NCBI GenBank assembly: GCA_019187195.1
Contig: JABAQT010000077.1
Location: forward strand, 1 to 43,925
Source of the DNA: Bryobacteraceae bacterium
Lineage (GTDB): Bacteria > Acidobacteriota > Terriglobia > Bryobacterales > Bryobacteraceae
Direction of reading: 5' to 3'
DNA length: 43,925 nucleotides
Shown one piece after another: positions 1 through 7,759 of this stretch (its first letter is position 1; every line of letters starts with the position of its first letter). The notes under the pieces were generated by a model. The model saw only the letters and a list, made by a program, of their open reading frames with translations, made no database searches and was not told where the DNA came from. A program made the position numbers and the translations under genes.

Positions 1-274
1 GGTTCGCCTGGCAATCCACTTCCCGGAAGGTGGGATGGCGGTGGAGATGCCGGATGCCGATGGATGAGAAGCAGACGTCCGCCTGGTGAAAGAACCCATC
101 CAGTGTGTCGGGCACGGTGGCTTCGGCGTGGAAGATCTCGTCGCAGTAGGGGCGGATCGCGGCGCAGCGATCCGGATTGCGGGCTAAGGCACGGACCTTC
201 CATCCCGCTTCGGCAAACGCTCGCGCCACAAAGCCACCCAGATATCCGGTAGCCCCCGCTACGGCGACACGCAT
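1..274 (-). CDS. SDR/NmrA-type NAD(P)-dependent oxidoreductase, N-terminal part (runs off the window)
   Basis: Reading leftwards from an ATG at 274, an open frame runs to base 1 with no stop. It begins MRVAVAGATGYLGGFVARAF, a Rossmann nucleotide-binding start with the GxTGYLGG signature of atypical short-chain dehydrogenases. Further on are a CFSSIGIRH stretch and a VDCQAN stretch, which match the 'SSlGit...vDyqaN' pattern of YbjT/NmrA-like epimerases. About 91 residues are visible; the C-terminal catalytic or substrate half lies outside. It starts 27 nt after the stop of the topoisomerase-RecQ gene on the same strand, so the two may share a transcript. An AAAGGA lies rather far upstream (about 12 nt). 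The family call is firm; the substrate is unknown. Confidence 0.75.
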   Translation of the reverse strand, partial: MRVAVAGATGYLGGFVARAFAEAGWKVRALARNPDRCAAIRPYCDEIFHAEATVPDTLDGFFHQADVCFSSIGIRHLHRHPTFREVDCQAN

Positions 275-301
275 AGTAATACTCTAGTCCTTTATTCGGA
301 T

Positions 302-3300
302 CTATTCGGAGCGTTCGATAATGCGGAAGATCTGGGCTCCGTATTTTTCGGCAATGGAAGGACCGATGCCGGGCAGTTGCAGCAGTTCGCGCAGGGAGCG
401 TGGACGGTTGGCGGAGATGGCTTCCAAAGAGCGATCCGTAAGAATACGGAAGGCGGGCACGCTCTTCTTCCTGGCCTCGGAGAGGCGCCACGCTTTGAGC
501 GCGGCTTCGAGCGGGTCTTCTCTCGCGGCCGGTGATTGCCGGTTCCCGCCGCTTTTTGCGGGTGTGGCGGCTTTGCGCGCCGCCTTTTTCCCTTTTCTTT
601 TCCGCGCGGGCTCGTCCGCTTCGCCCTCGAGAGGAATCTTCAGTTCCCATGACAGCTCCGGTTCGCGGCCCAATGCGATGGATGCCTTGCGGAAGCCGAC
701 GCGTTTCCCGTCTTTTTCGAAGGAGGCTTCAATGAGCTCCACCAGGCGGCCGCGCGCCATGGCTCCGAGGAGTTCCTCGAAGCCGCGCCGGTCGAGTTCG
801 CCATCGGGAAAGACCTGCGTATGAAGGCGGCCCGTGGCGAGGGGTCCGGCCTTCCGTAAGACATCGAGGATGCGCGCGGCGTGCGCCTTCTCGCCCTCGG
901 TAGCCGCGCGGAACTGTTGCGCGATGACGCCTTCGGGGTCGCAGATATCACAGACGCCGCAGTTCTTACGCGAGTCCTCGGTGTCGCCGAAGTACCGTAC
1001 GAGCGAGAGCATGCGGCAGGCGGCGAGTTCGGTGTAGGCGAGCATGCGCTCGAACTGCTCCATCTTGTGATCGCGCTGTTCGATATAGGATTCACGCCAT
1101 TCCGGCGAGCCGGCGGTCATATTTTCGGCGTAATCGACCACCGCCCCGCCGTGAATCCACAGCTTTTCCATGGCTACATCGAAAACTTCGACGGGGAGAC
1201 GGGAGCGCGCGTGTACGATCTCTTTCGGCTGCGGTTGGGCGGTGAGATGGCGGAAAATCTGCTCGATCACGGCGGGCTCGGGGTAGTCGCGCTCGTGGAA
1301 ATAGTCGTGGGTGTGGCGGTCCGAGTAGGAGTGCATGAGAATGGCGCGCGAGGGAGCGCCATCGCGCCCGGCGCGGCCTATCTCCTGGTAGTAGCCTTCG
1401 ACGCTGCCGGGAAGCGCGGTGTGAATCACCGTGCGCACGTCCGGTTTGTCGATGCCCATTCCGAAAGCGATGGTGCCGACAATCACATCGATCCGGCCCT
1501 CGAGGAAGCCGGTCTGCACCTCATCGCGGCGGCTTGCCTCGAGACCGGCATGGTAGGCGCGGGCCGGAAACTCCGAACTCAGCATCGAGGCGAGCTCCTC
1601 GGCATCGCGGCGCCGGGGCGTGTAGACGATGGCGGGCCTCCGCTCGCTCGATCGCAGAATGCGCCGAACGAGCGAATGGCGAACGCCCTGCGGCGCTTTC
1701 ACCACCTCGATGGCGATGTTGTCGCGCCGGAAGCCGTGGATGAAGCGGCGCGGCTCCCGCAAACCCAACTGGCGCGCGATGTCATTCTGCACGAGGGGCG
1801 TGGCGGTGGCGGTGAGGGCAATGACCGGGGCCGGACGGAGGGAGGGCAGATGCTGCCCGATGTTGCGGTAATCCGGCCGGAAATCGTGGCCCCACTGCGA
1901 AATGCAATGCGCCTCATCGATGGCCACGAGCGCGGGCTTGCGTTTGGCGAGCATCTCGGGAAAGCCCTGCACGCGAAGGCGCTCCGGAGCGATGAAAAGA
2001 AAATCGAGGCGGCCTTCGAGATAGGCGATGCAGGCCTCGCGCGAGGCGTGGCGATCGCGGTTTGAATGGATGCGCCCGGCCGCGAAGCCCATGGCGTTCA
2101 ATTTCGCCACCTGGTCTTCCATCAGCGCGATGAGCGGGCTGACGACGAGGGTAGTGCCTCCCAGGGCAATGCCGGGAAGCTGATAGCAGAGCGATTTTCC
2201 CGACCCCGTGGGCATTACCAGCAACAGGTCATCGCCCGCCACCAATGCGCGGCAGGCCGCTTCCTGATTGGGACGGAAATCCGCGTAGCCGAAACGCTCA
2301 CGCAGGATTTCGACCAGGCCGGAACTGCTCTTATCCAGCGGAGCGACGGCGGGCTTCCGGAACGGCACCGGCGCGGGAAGGGATGCGGCGTTGGCCGAGG
2401 ACGGCTGCGAGCCCACCTTCCCCACCACCTCGCGGACGTAATCTTCAATGCCTTTGAGGAAGGGGGCAAGCTGCGATTGCCCGCGCTCGATGCGCCCCAG
2501 ATAGGCCTCCCACTGTCCCGTCATGGCGGGACTCTTCACTTCCGGATGCACCATCTGGATCAGACGGATTCCCTTGGCTGTGGCTTCGAGACTCTTGCCG
2601 CGGCGGGTGATGAACTCGCGTTTGAGCAGGACTTCGATGATCTGCGCGCGCGTGGCCGGAGTGCCGAGCCCGGTTTCCTTCATCGCGTCAGAAAGTTCCT
2701 TGTCATCGAGGGTCTTTCCGGCGGTTTCCATTGCCGTGAGGAGCGTGGCGTCGGTGAGCCGCTTGGGCGGGCGGGTCCTCTTCTCGACGGCCTGGGCATC
2801 GAGGACTTTCTGTGGCTGTCCCTCCTCGAGACCGGGAGGAAGAGTCTGCCCGGCCTCGCCGGCATCTTCTTCCGCCTCTTCCCCGCCCCGTTGCTTCTTA
2901 CGCTCGCGCTTTTTTCCTCCGCCGATGTCGAGCGCCTTCCAGCCCACCTGCTGAACGGCCGTGCCGCTCGAATGGAAGCGATCCTCGCCGCTGGCGGAAC
3001 CGCTGGTGACCAGGGTGATGACGGTGGTGACGGACCAGACGTGCTCATCGTGCCAGGCGGAGAGCAGCCGGCGGCAGATGAGATCGAAGATTTTCTGCTC
3101 ATCGGGAGAGGTGGCCGCGTTGTCCGGCGATACACCGGTCGGGATGATGGCGTGATGATCCGTAACTTTCGCATCGTCGACGAAGCGCCGTCCGAGGGGT
3201 GTTTCGCCCGTCCCCGGCGCAAGAAGGCCTTCGTATCCGGAAGCAATGCCGCGCACGACCTTCGGAAGAGTCTTCGCGACATCCTGGGAAAGATGGCGGC

Positions 3301-4282
3301 TGTCGGTGCGCGGATAGCTGATGAGCTTGTGCTTCTCGTAGAGTGCCTGCGCGGCCTCGAGCGTGCGCTGGGCGCTGAAGCCGTAAAGACGGTTGGCGTG
3401 GCGCTGCAACTCGGTGAGGTCGTAGAGCGGGGGCGGCGGCATGCGCTTGCTCTGCGCCTCGATCTTTTCGACGCGCGCTTGGCCCGTGAGGACGCGGCCG
3501 GCGATAGCCCTGGCCTCTTCGCCATCGGCGGCAAGACGCATGGCCGCTTCAAGCGGTTCCACTCCCGGGCGGAACCACGTGCCATCGTATTCCTGCCCAT
3601 CGCGGGGCGAGAACGTCGCGACGGCATGGAAGTAGTCTTCGGGGACAAAGTCGCGGATGGCGAGTTCGCGTTCGACGAGGATAGCCAGAGTCGGTGTTTG
3701 CACGCGGCCGACGGAAACCTCTTCACCGCTGGCCAGCGCATAGGCGCGAGAGAGATTCATGCCCACCAGCCAATCGGCGCGGCTGCGCCCGCGGGCGGCG
3801 TCGGCAAGCGGATCATAGTCGCGGCCATCGCGGAGGTGCGCGAAGCCGTCGCGAATGGCTTCCGGAGTGAGCGACGAGATCCACAGCCGCCGGACAGGCT
3901 TGCCGCTGCCGGCGGCTTCGTAGATGTAGCGGAAAATCAACTCCCCCTCGCGTCCGGCGTCCGTGGCGCAGATGATGCTCGAGATTTTGGGCGAGGTGAG
4001 GATCTTCCGGACCACGTCGAACTGGTCTTTCGTCTGCTCGCTCACCACCAGCGGCCAGGATTCGGGCAGCATGGGCAGCAGATCGCGCCGCCAGGACCGC
4101 CACTCGGGCCGGATTTCGTGGGGCTGCGCCAGCGCCACCAGATGGCCGATGGCCCAGGTGACAACGTAGCCGCCACCGTGCAGGTAGCCTTTTCCCTGCG
4201 TGGTGGCCTGAAGTACCCGTGCGATGTCGCGGGCCACCGATGGCTTTTCAGCGACCACAGCGACGCTCTCTTGCGACGCCAT
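302..4282 (-). CDS. DNA topoisomerase III - RecQ helicase - HRDC fusion protein
   Basis: A 1,326-aa protein joins a type IA topoisomerase to a complete RecQ helicase. Topoisomerase part (about 1-640): toprim start VVAEKPSVARDIA, acidic DAGREGE (108-114), SVGRVQTPTLA, catalytic Tyr323 in LISYPRTDS, and TDHHAIIPTG. A Lys/Glu-rich low-complexity stretch lies within this part. RecQ part (about 660-1130): FRPNQ, Walker A MPTGSGKS (Lys696), DEAH (789-792), ALTATAT, motif VI YYQEIGRAGRDG, then a Cys cluster with CGVCDIC for zinc. A basic linker leads to a C-terminal HRDC domain with LLQLPGIGPSIAEKYG. I chose the ATG at 4282 (MASQESVAVVAEKP) because that is where topoisomerase homology begins; an in-frame TTG at 4387 would add 35 poorly conserved residues. 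In known biology RecQ and Topo III act together to dissolve linked DNA; here one chain could do both. All key residues look intact. Confidence 0.95.
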   Translation of the reverse strand: MASQESVAVVAEKPSVARDIARVLQATTQGKGYLHGGGYVVTWAIGHLVALAQPHEIRPEWRSWRRDLLPMLPESWPLVVSEQTKDQFDVVRKILTSPKISSIICATDAGREGELIFRYIYEAAGSGKPVRRLWISSLTPEAIRDGFAHLRDGRDYDPLADAARGRSRADWLVGMNLSRAYALASGEEVSVGRVQTPTLAILVERELAIRDFVPEDYFHAVATFSPRDGQEYDGTWFRPGVEPLEAAMRLAADGEEARAIAGRVLTGQARVEKIEAQSKRMPPPPLYDLTELQRHANRLYGFSAQRTLEAAQALYEKHKLISYPRTDSRHLSQDVAKTLPKVVRGIASGYEGLLAPGTGETPLGRRFVDDAKVTDHHAIIPTGVSPDNAATSPDEQKIFDLICRRLLSAWHDEHVWSVTTVITLVTSGSASGEDRFHSSGTAVQQVGWKALDIGGGKKRERKKQRGGEEAEEDAGEAGQTLPPGLEEGQPQKVLDAQAVEKRTRPPKRLTDATLLTAMETAGKTLDDKELSDAMKETGLGTPATRAQIIEVLLKREFITRRGKSLEATAKGIRLIQMVHPEVKSPAMTGQWEAYLGRIERGQSQLAPFLKGIEDYVREVVGKVGSQPSSANAASLPAPVPFRKPAVAPLDKSSSGLVEILRERFGYADFRPNQEAACRALVAGDDLLLVMPTGSGKSLCYQLPGIALGGTTLVVSPLIALMEDQVAKLNAMGFAAGRIHSNRDRHASREACIAYLEGRLDFLFIAPERLRVQGFPEMLAKRKPALVAIDEAHCISQWGHDFRPDYRNIGQHLPSLRPAPVIALTATATPLVQNDIARQLGLREPRRFIHGFRRDNIAIEVVKAPQGVRHSLVRRILRSSERRPAIVYTPRRRDAEELASMLSSEFPARAYHAGLEASRRDEVQTGFLEGRIDVIVGTIAFGMGIDKPDVRTVIHTALPGSVEGYYQEIGRAGRDGAPSRAILMHSYSDRHTHDYFHERDYPEPAVIEQIFRHLTAQPQPKEIVHARSRLPVEVFDVAMEKLWIHGGAVVDYAENMTAGSPEWRESYIEQRDHKMEQFERMLAYTELAACRMLSLVRYFGDTEDSRKNCGVCDICDPEGVIAQQFRAATEGEKAHAARILDVLRKAGPLATGRLHTQVFPDGELDRRGFEELLGAMARGRLVELIEASFEKDGKRVGFRKASIALGREPELSWELKIPLEGEADEPARKRKGKKAARKAATPAKSGGNRQSPAAREDPLEAALKAWRLSEARKKSVPAFRILTDRSLEAISANRPRSLRELLQLPGIGPSIAEKYGAQIFRIIERSE

Positions 4283-4365
4283 TTTCGATCTTGAGGATAG
4301 CACTGTTGCAAGGCTTCGATCCTCCGCCGCGAACCCCGTTCCACCCGGCTTCATCCCATCCCGCC

Positions 4366-4384
4366 TAGTAATACTCCGAGTACT
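4366..4384. promoter_or_regulatory. overlapping short palindromes upstream of topoisomerase-RecQ
   Basis: TAGTAATACTC (4366-4376) runs into CGAGTACTC. AGTAaTACT, TACTCcGAGTA and GAGTACTC are overlapping palindromes. The same 11-mer, TAGTAATACTC, recurs at 274-284 directly at the start codon of the downstream SDR gene. The site lies between the divergent receiver gene and the fusion gene, about 85-100 bp from the chosen start at 4282. A regulator site is possible; no family can be assigned from sequence alone. Confidence 0.3.
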
Positions 4385-4486
4385 CAAAATTACCAGGGCC
4401 TGTTACGCTGAATTCGACGGCTTTTTCGCAGTTTGCCCGCGTCGAGCGTGAGAATGCGCTTCGCATGACAGGGCTTGGAGGCATCA

Positions 4487-4945
4487 ATGAGCGCATTTCC
4501 TCAGCCGGCGCTGCTGGCAATCCTTCCCGATCCCCAGGATCACGCCGATTTGCGAAGAATTTTGCGATTCACTGACTGGCGATGTCTCAATGCCGCGACA
4601 ATGGAAGGAGCGCTGAGGATCCTTTCCGCACAGCCCGTGCAGGCAATCCTGTCCGAGCAGCACCTTCCCGGCGGTAAGACATGGAAGGATGTTCTCTGGC
4701 GAGCTCAAATGATGACCCCTCCGCCGCCGGTCATCGTTGTGGATGGCTTTGCCAACGAACTCCTGTGGCTGCGTGTCCTCGATCTTGGCGGCTATGATCT
4801 TCTGCCGAAGCCCTTTCCCGAAGGCGAGCTTCCGCGTGTCCTGCGTCTTGCCGGGATGGAGGCGCGGAAGCCTCCCGTTTCGGCCTGCAAGCCTCGCCTC
4901 ATGGCCGCCGCCGCTCCGCGCACCGCCAGGGGAAATATCCACTGA
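4487..4945 (+). CDS. CheY-like receiver domain with Glu in place of the phospho-acceptor Asp
   Basis: 152 aa, single-domain. The order of elements fits a response-regulator receiver: hydrophobic strand ALLAILPD with acidic Asp15, the strand VQAILSEQHLPGG, VIVVDGF, and the conserved lysine in LLPKPFPEGEL (Lys108). At the position of the phosphorylated Asp (four residues before the LPG proline) there is Glu57, and the usual Ser/Thr after strand 4 is also missing. It may therefore be phosphorylation-independent, or fixed in an active-like state. No output domain follows; the tail is Pro/Ala-rich and probably disordered. GGAGG at 4477-4481, five bases before the ATG, decides the start over the in-frame TTG at 4475. 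It is divergent from the topoisomerase-RecQ gene; no histidine kinase is adjacent. Confidence 0.7.
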   Translation: MSAFPQPALLAILPDPQDHADLRRILRFTDWRCLNAATMEGALRILSAQPVQAILSEQHLPGGKTWKDVLWRAQMMTPPPPVIVVDGFANELLWLRVLDLGGYDLLPKPFPEGELPRVLRLAGMEARKPPVSACKPRLMAAAAPRTARGNIH

Positions 4946-4989
4946 TTCCCGCCTTCGACAACCCGCGCCGCGGTATCGCGATCCGGCCC

Positions 4990-6492
4990 CTACCAGGAGT
5001 AGTGCACCGTGTAGCTCACCGTCTGCTCCTGCCCGGGCTGTAGTTTCACAACAAACTCGATCGTCCGGCTGTCCTTTTTCGTGAACGGCGGAGTCTGGTT
5101 CATCAATCGCCAATTGCTCCAGCGGTAAAGGCGCTCCACTACTCTCACCTCCACTGCTTCCCGTTTGTGGTTCCTCAGCTTGATCTCGAAGGATTCATCC
5201 ACCCAGCGCTGGTTGCTGTCGATCTGGAAGTTCGTCCGCCGTCTCTCTCCCACGATGTCGAAGGCATCGCCCGTGTACACGCGCACTTTCTCGTCCCTCG
5301 GCGTATGATCGATGTTGTTCTCTCCCGTGAACTCGAGTTGCCCGCCCTGATCGCGGCGATAAAATCGCGCCCTCCCCTTCGGCAACGCGATGCCGAGTCC
5401 GCTGGCCTCATTATTCAGGAATTCCCGCATCACCCATACCTTGGGGTTGGATTCCGTACCGTAATCGGGCTGCGTGCGGATGGCGGCGGGGTCCCATCCC
5501 GCGTACTGTGCTCCAATCCTCGCGCCATCGTAGACGTACAGCCGCCTGGAGGCGACTTTCGCGGCGCGTAGAAATTCGACCTGTTTCGTCTCGCGGTCAC
5601 GCAGGTCCGTCGCCAGCGGCAGCGTATAGAGATGGTACTCGTCGAACGAACGCTCCGTTACGGAAGGCGCCATCCCTCCCCCAACCTCCGCTCTTGCCAT
5701 CATCACTTGCTCGCGTGCGCCCCTACCCGGCTGCATCTTGCTCACATCACCCGCCACCAGCTTGACGCGGACATTCTTGAAATCCTTGCCGCTCTGGTTA
5801 TCCATCGTCACCCACCCCACGATGTCCAGAGTATCCCCCTGCTCGGGCGCCACGAGGTTGTAATCCGCCTTCCAACTCATGCCGCCTGAGATGTAGCTCA
5901 ACTCCGCGTCCAGTTTCACGGCCCTCCCGGCATGGATGCGCCAATCGAGCGTTGGCTTGAGAATAGTGTCATCCCCCAGTGCGGGGAACACCGGCCGGCC
6001 CGGAAGATGAAAGAGGAGCTTCCCTCCCATCTCGACAATCGGCTGTGCGCCGCCGCCTTGTGAAATGGCGTTCTGATACGCCGCGTACTGGTAGCCGTAC
6101 CGGTCCATCGCGGAGTGCCGCACGTAGCCGCTACGGATGATCCTGCCGCGGATCAATCGCTTCTCTCCGCCGGCCCCCGTCTCCTCGAACTCGATCTCCT
6201 TGCCTTCAAACAGTGAGAGCAGCAGCGCTTCGGAGATTGGCTCCGCGCGAAAATTCTGCTCGATGATCTTGAGCGCGGCCGCGCCGCCCGGGTCGCGCAG
6301 AATGACGGAATCCGGCTCCAGGTGCGCCGTGGCGCCGCTGAAACGGATTGTGTTGAGGCCCTGCTTCAAATCGAGCGGGATCACGTCCCGCACTACGGCG
6401 AATCCCTGATTGTAGATGGTCAAGTTCGACTGCCCCACCAGGGCGGCGCCGAAAGCGAGGAAAAGAAATATCAACCGGCTGTGCTGGCACAT
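4990..6492 (-). CDS. secreted DUF4139-domain protein
   Basis: 500 aa with an N-terminal signal peptide (MCQHSRLIFLFLAFGAALVGQ). The mature part starts NLTIYNQGFAVVRDVIPLDL and contains the beta-rich pattern of DUF4139 proteins: LSYISGGMSWKADYNLV, then VGWVTMDNQSGKDFKNVRVKLVAGDV, and near the C-terminus EIKLRNHKREAVEVRVVERLYRWSNW followed by VKLQPGQEQTVSYTVHYSW. Family members are secreted or envelope proteins without known enzymatic activity. I chose the ATG at 6492 because it starts the signal peptide; an upstream in-frame GTG at 6543 would bury it. An AGAGGT lies about 11 nt upstream. It is followed by a 44-bp gap to the convergent receiver gene. Confidence 0.85.
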   Translation of the reverse strand: MCQHSRLIFLFLAFGAALVGQSNLTIYNQGFAVVRDVIPLDLKQGLNTIRFSGATAHLEPDSVILRDPGGAAALKIIEQNFRAEPISEALLLSLFEGKEIEFEETGAGGEKRLIRGRIIRSGYVRHSAMDRYGYQYAAYQNAISQGGGAQPIVEMGGKLLFHLPGRPVFPALGDDTILKPTLDWRIHAGRAVKLDAELSYISGGMSWKADYNLVAPEQGDTLDIVGWVTMDNQSGKDFKNVRVKLVAGDVSKMQPGRGAREQVMMARAEVGGGMAPSVTERSFDEYHLYTLPLATDLRDRETKQVEFLRAAKVASRRLYVYDGARIGAQYAGWDPAAIRTQPDYGTESNPKVWVMREFLNNEASGLGIALPKGRARFYRRDQGGQLEFTGENNIDHTPRDEKVRVYTGDAFDIVGERRRTNFQIDSNQRWVDESFEIKLRNHKREAVEVRVVERLYRWSNWRLMNQTPPFTKKDSRTIEFVVKLQPGQEQTVSYTVHYSW

Positions 6493-6558
6493 GGAGTCAT
6501 CTACCTCTGACTGGAAATTGCCTTCCGCCCGGATTCCTTTCACTCGGCCAACAAAAAA

Positions 6559-7689
6559 CTACACGGCGAGAAACCGCACACACACCGGACTGCCCATCTT
6601 CAGTTGCCTGCCCGTGGCAGTGAGAAGCCCCGTGCTGCCGTCCAGCGAGAAGATGACAATGTTGTCCGAATCCTGATTCGCCGCGAACAGCCACTTGCCC
6701 GTCGGGTCGATCGCGAAATTACGCGGAGTTTTTCCCTGTGTGGGGATATTTGCGATACGCCGGAGCCTTCCATCCGCCGCGATTGCGAACACGGCGATAC
6801 TGTCGTGGCCGCGGTTGGAGCCGTAGAGGAACTTCCCGTTGGGATGCGCCACCACTTCCGCCGTCGTCGTGTCCCCTTTGTATCCATCGGGCAGCGTCGA
6901 GATCGTCTGGATCTCCTTCAACGCTCCGCGCGCGCCGTCCCAGGTGAACGCCGTCACCGTGGACGCCATTTCATTGATCACATAACCGTATTTTCCACTC
7001 GGATGAAACGTGAAATGCCGCGGTCCGGAACCCGGCTTCACCCTGGCGAAGGGAGGGGTGTTCGGGGTGATGGCGGCCGTAGCCGCATCGAGCTTGTATA
7101 CCAGCACTTCGTCCAATCCCAAATCCCCCACAATCAGAAACCGGTTATCCCTCGAGATGTTCACCGAATGCGCGTGGGGGCCTTCCTGGCGCCGCGGGTC
7201 GGCGCTCTTTCCCTTGTGCTGGATGATGGAGGCCGATTCCGCCAGCCTGCCGTCCGGCTTCAACGCCATCACGGCAACGCTGCCGCTGCCGTAGTTTGCC
7301 ACCGCCAGCGCGCGGCCGCTCCAGTCCACGTTGACGTGACAGGGCATCGTGCCTTTGGTGGACACCGTATTCAGCTTGCGCAGCCTCCCGCTCGAACGCT
7401 CGATCGCGAAGGCCGTCACGCTGTTCCCTCCAGCGCCCATTTCGCTCACCGCGTACAGGTTGTTCCCATTGGGGTGCAGCGCCACGAAACTTGGATTGCT
7501 CATCTCCGCGACAAGCTGGGGTTCCGCGGCCTTCCCCGCCGCCGCGTCGAAGCGGCCGCAATAGATGCCCTTCGAAGACTTTTGCGTGTAACTGCCGTAA
7601 TAAACAATGTAATTGTTCGAAGCCATTGCGCCGCGGGCGGCCGGAAGCAAGCCGGGCAAGGCGAGGAAAGCGCGCCGGGTAGTGCTCAT
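6559..7689 (-). CDS. Tat-exported lactonase-family seven-bladed beta-propeller
   Basis: 376 aa. The start MSTTRRAFLALPGLLPAARGA is a twin-arginine signal (TTRRAFLAL). The rest is a repeating propeller of the 6-phosphogluconolactonase-like lactonase family: YVVYYGSYT-like start (IVYYGSYTQKSSKGIY), NPSFVALHPNGNNLYAVSE, GPRHFTFHPSGKYGYVINE, AEVVAHPNGKFLYGSNRG, PRNFAIDPTGKWLFAANQDSDN. These blade motifs are diagnostic. Cytosolic members hydrolyse 6-phosphogluconolactone; exported relatives in Acidobacteriota have no proven substrate, so gene symbol pgl is not justified. ATG 7689 is chosen because it begins the Tat signal. It is divergent from serS with 70 bp between the start codons. Confidence 0.85.
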   Translation of the reverse strand: MSTTRRAFLALPGLLPAARGAMASNNYIVYYGSYTQKSSKGIYCGRFDAAAGKAAEPQLVAEMSNPSFVALHPNGNNLYAVSEMGAGGNSVTAFAIERSSGRLRKLNTVSTKGTMPCHVNVDWSGRALAVANYGSGSVAVMALKPDGRLAESASIIQHKGKSADPRRQEGPHAHSVNISRDNRFLIVGDLGLDEVLVYKLDAATAAITPNTPPFARVKPGSGPRHFTFHPSGKYGYVINEMASTVTAFTWDGARGALKEIQTISTLPDGYKGDTTTAEVVAHPNGKFLYGSNRGHDSIAVFAIAADGRLRRIANIPTQGKTPRNFAIDPTGKWLFAANQDSDNIVIFSLDGSTGLLTATGRQLKMGSPVCVRFLAV

Positions 7690-7704
7690 CGGACATATGG
7701 TATC

Positions 7705-7732
7705 AGAGGCCTCTCGGGTGGGAGCGTACAAT
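7705..7732 (+). promoter_or_regulatory. candidate serS promoter region with a 10-bp palindrome
   Basis: In the 70-bp divergent interval a good -10-like TACAAT (7727-7732) lies 27 nt before the serS ATG. AGAGGCCTCT, a perfect 10-bp palindrome, occupies 7705-7714 and overlaps where a -35 box would be; no recognisable -35 hexamer is present. It could be an operator or only chance. Confidence 0.3.
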
Positions 7733-7759
7733 AGAAGGTTCCACCTGTTTCCGTTACCC

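Noticed and set aside
881..2065. 394-codon plus-strand frame opposite the RecQ part
   Set aside because: Same reason: antisense shadow of a clearly conserved helicase.
2066..4294. 742-codon open frame on the plus strand opposite topoisomerase-RecQ
   Set aside because: It mirrors the fusion gene exactly, has no family motif and an amino-acid make-up (Arg/Gly/Ala/His-rich) typical of antisense frames in G+C-rich DNA.
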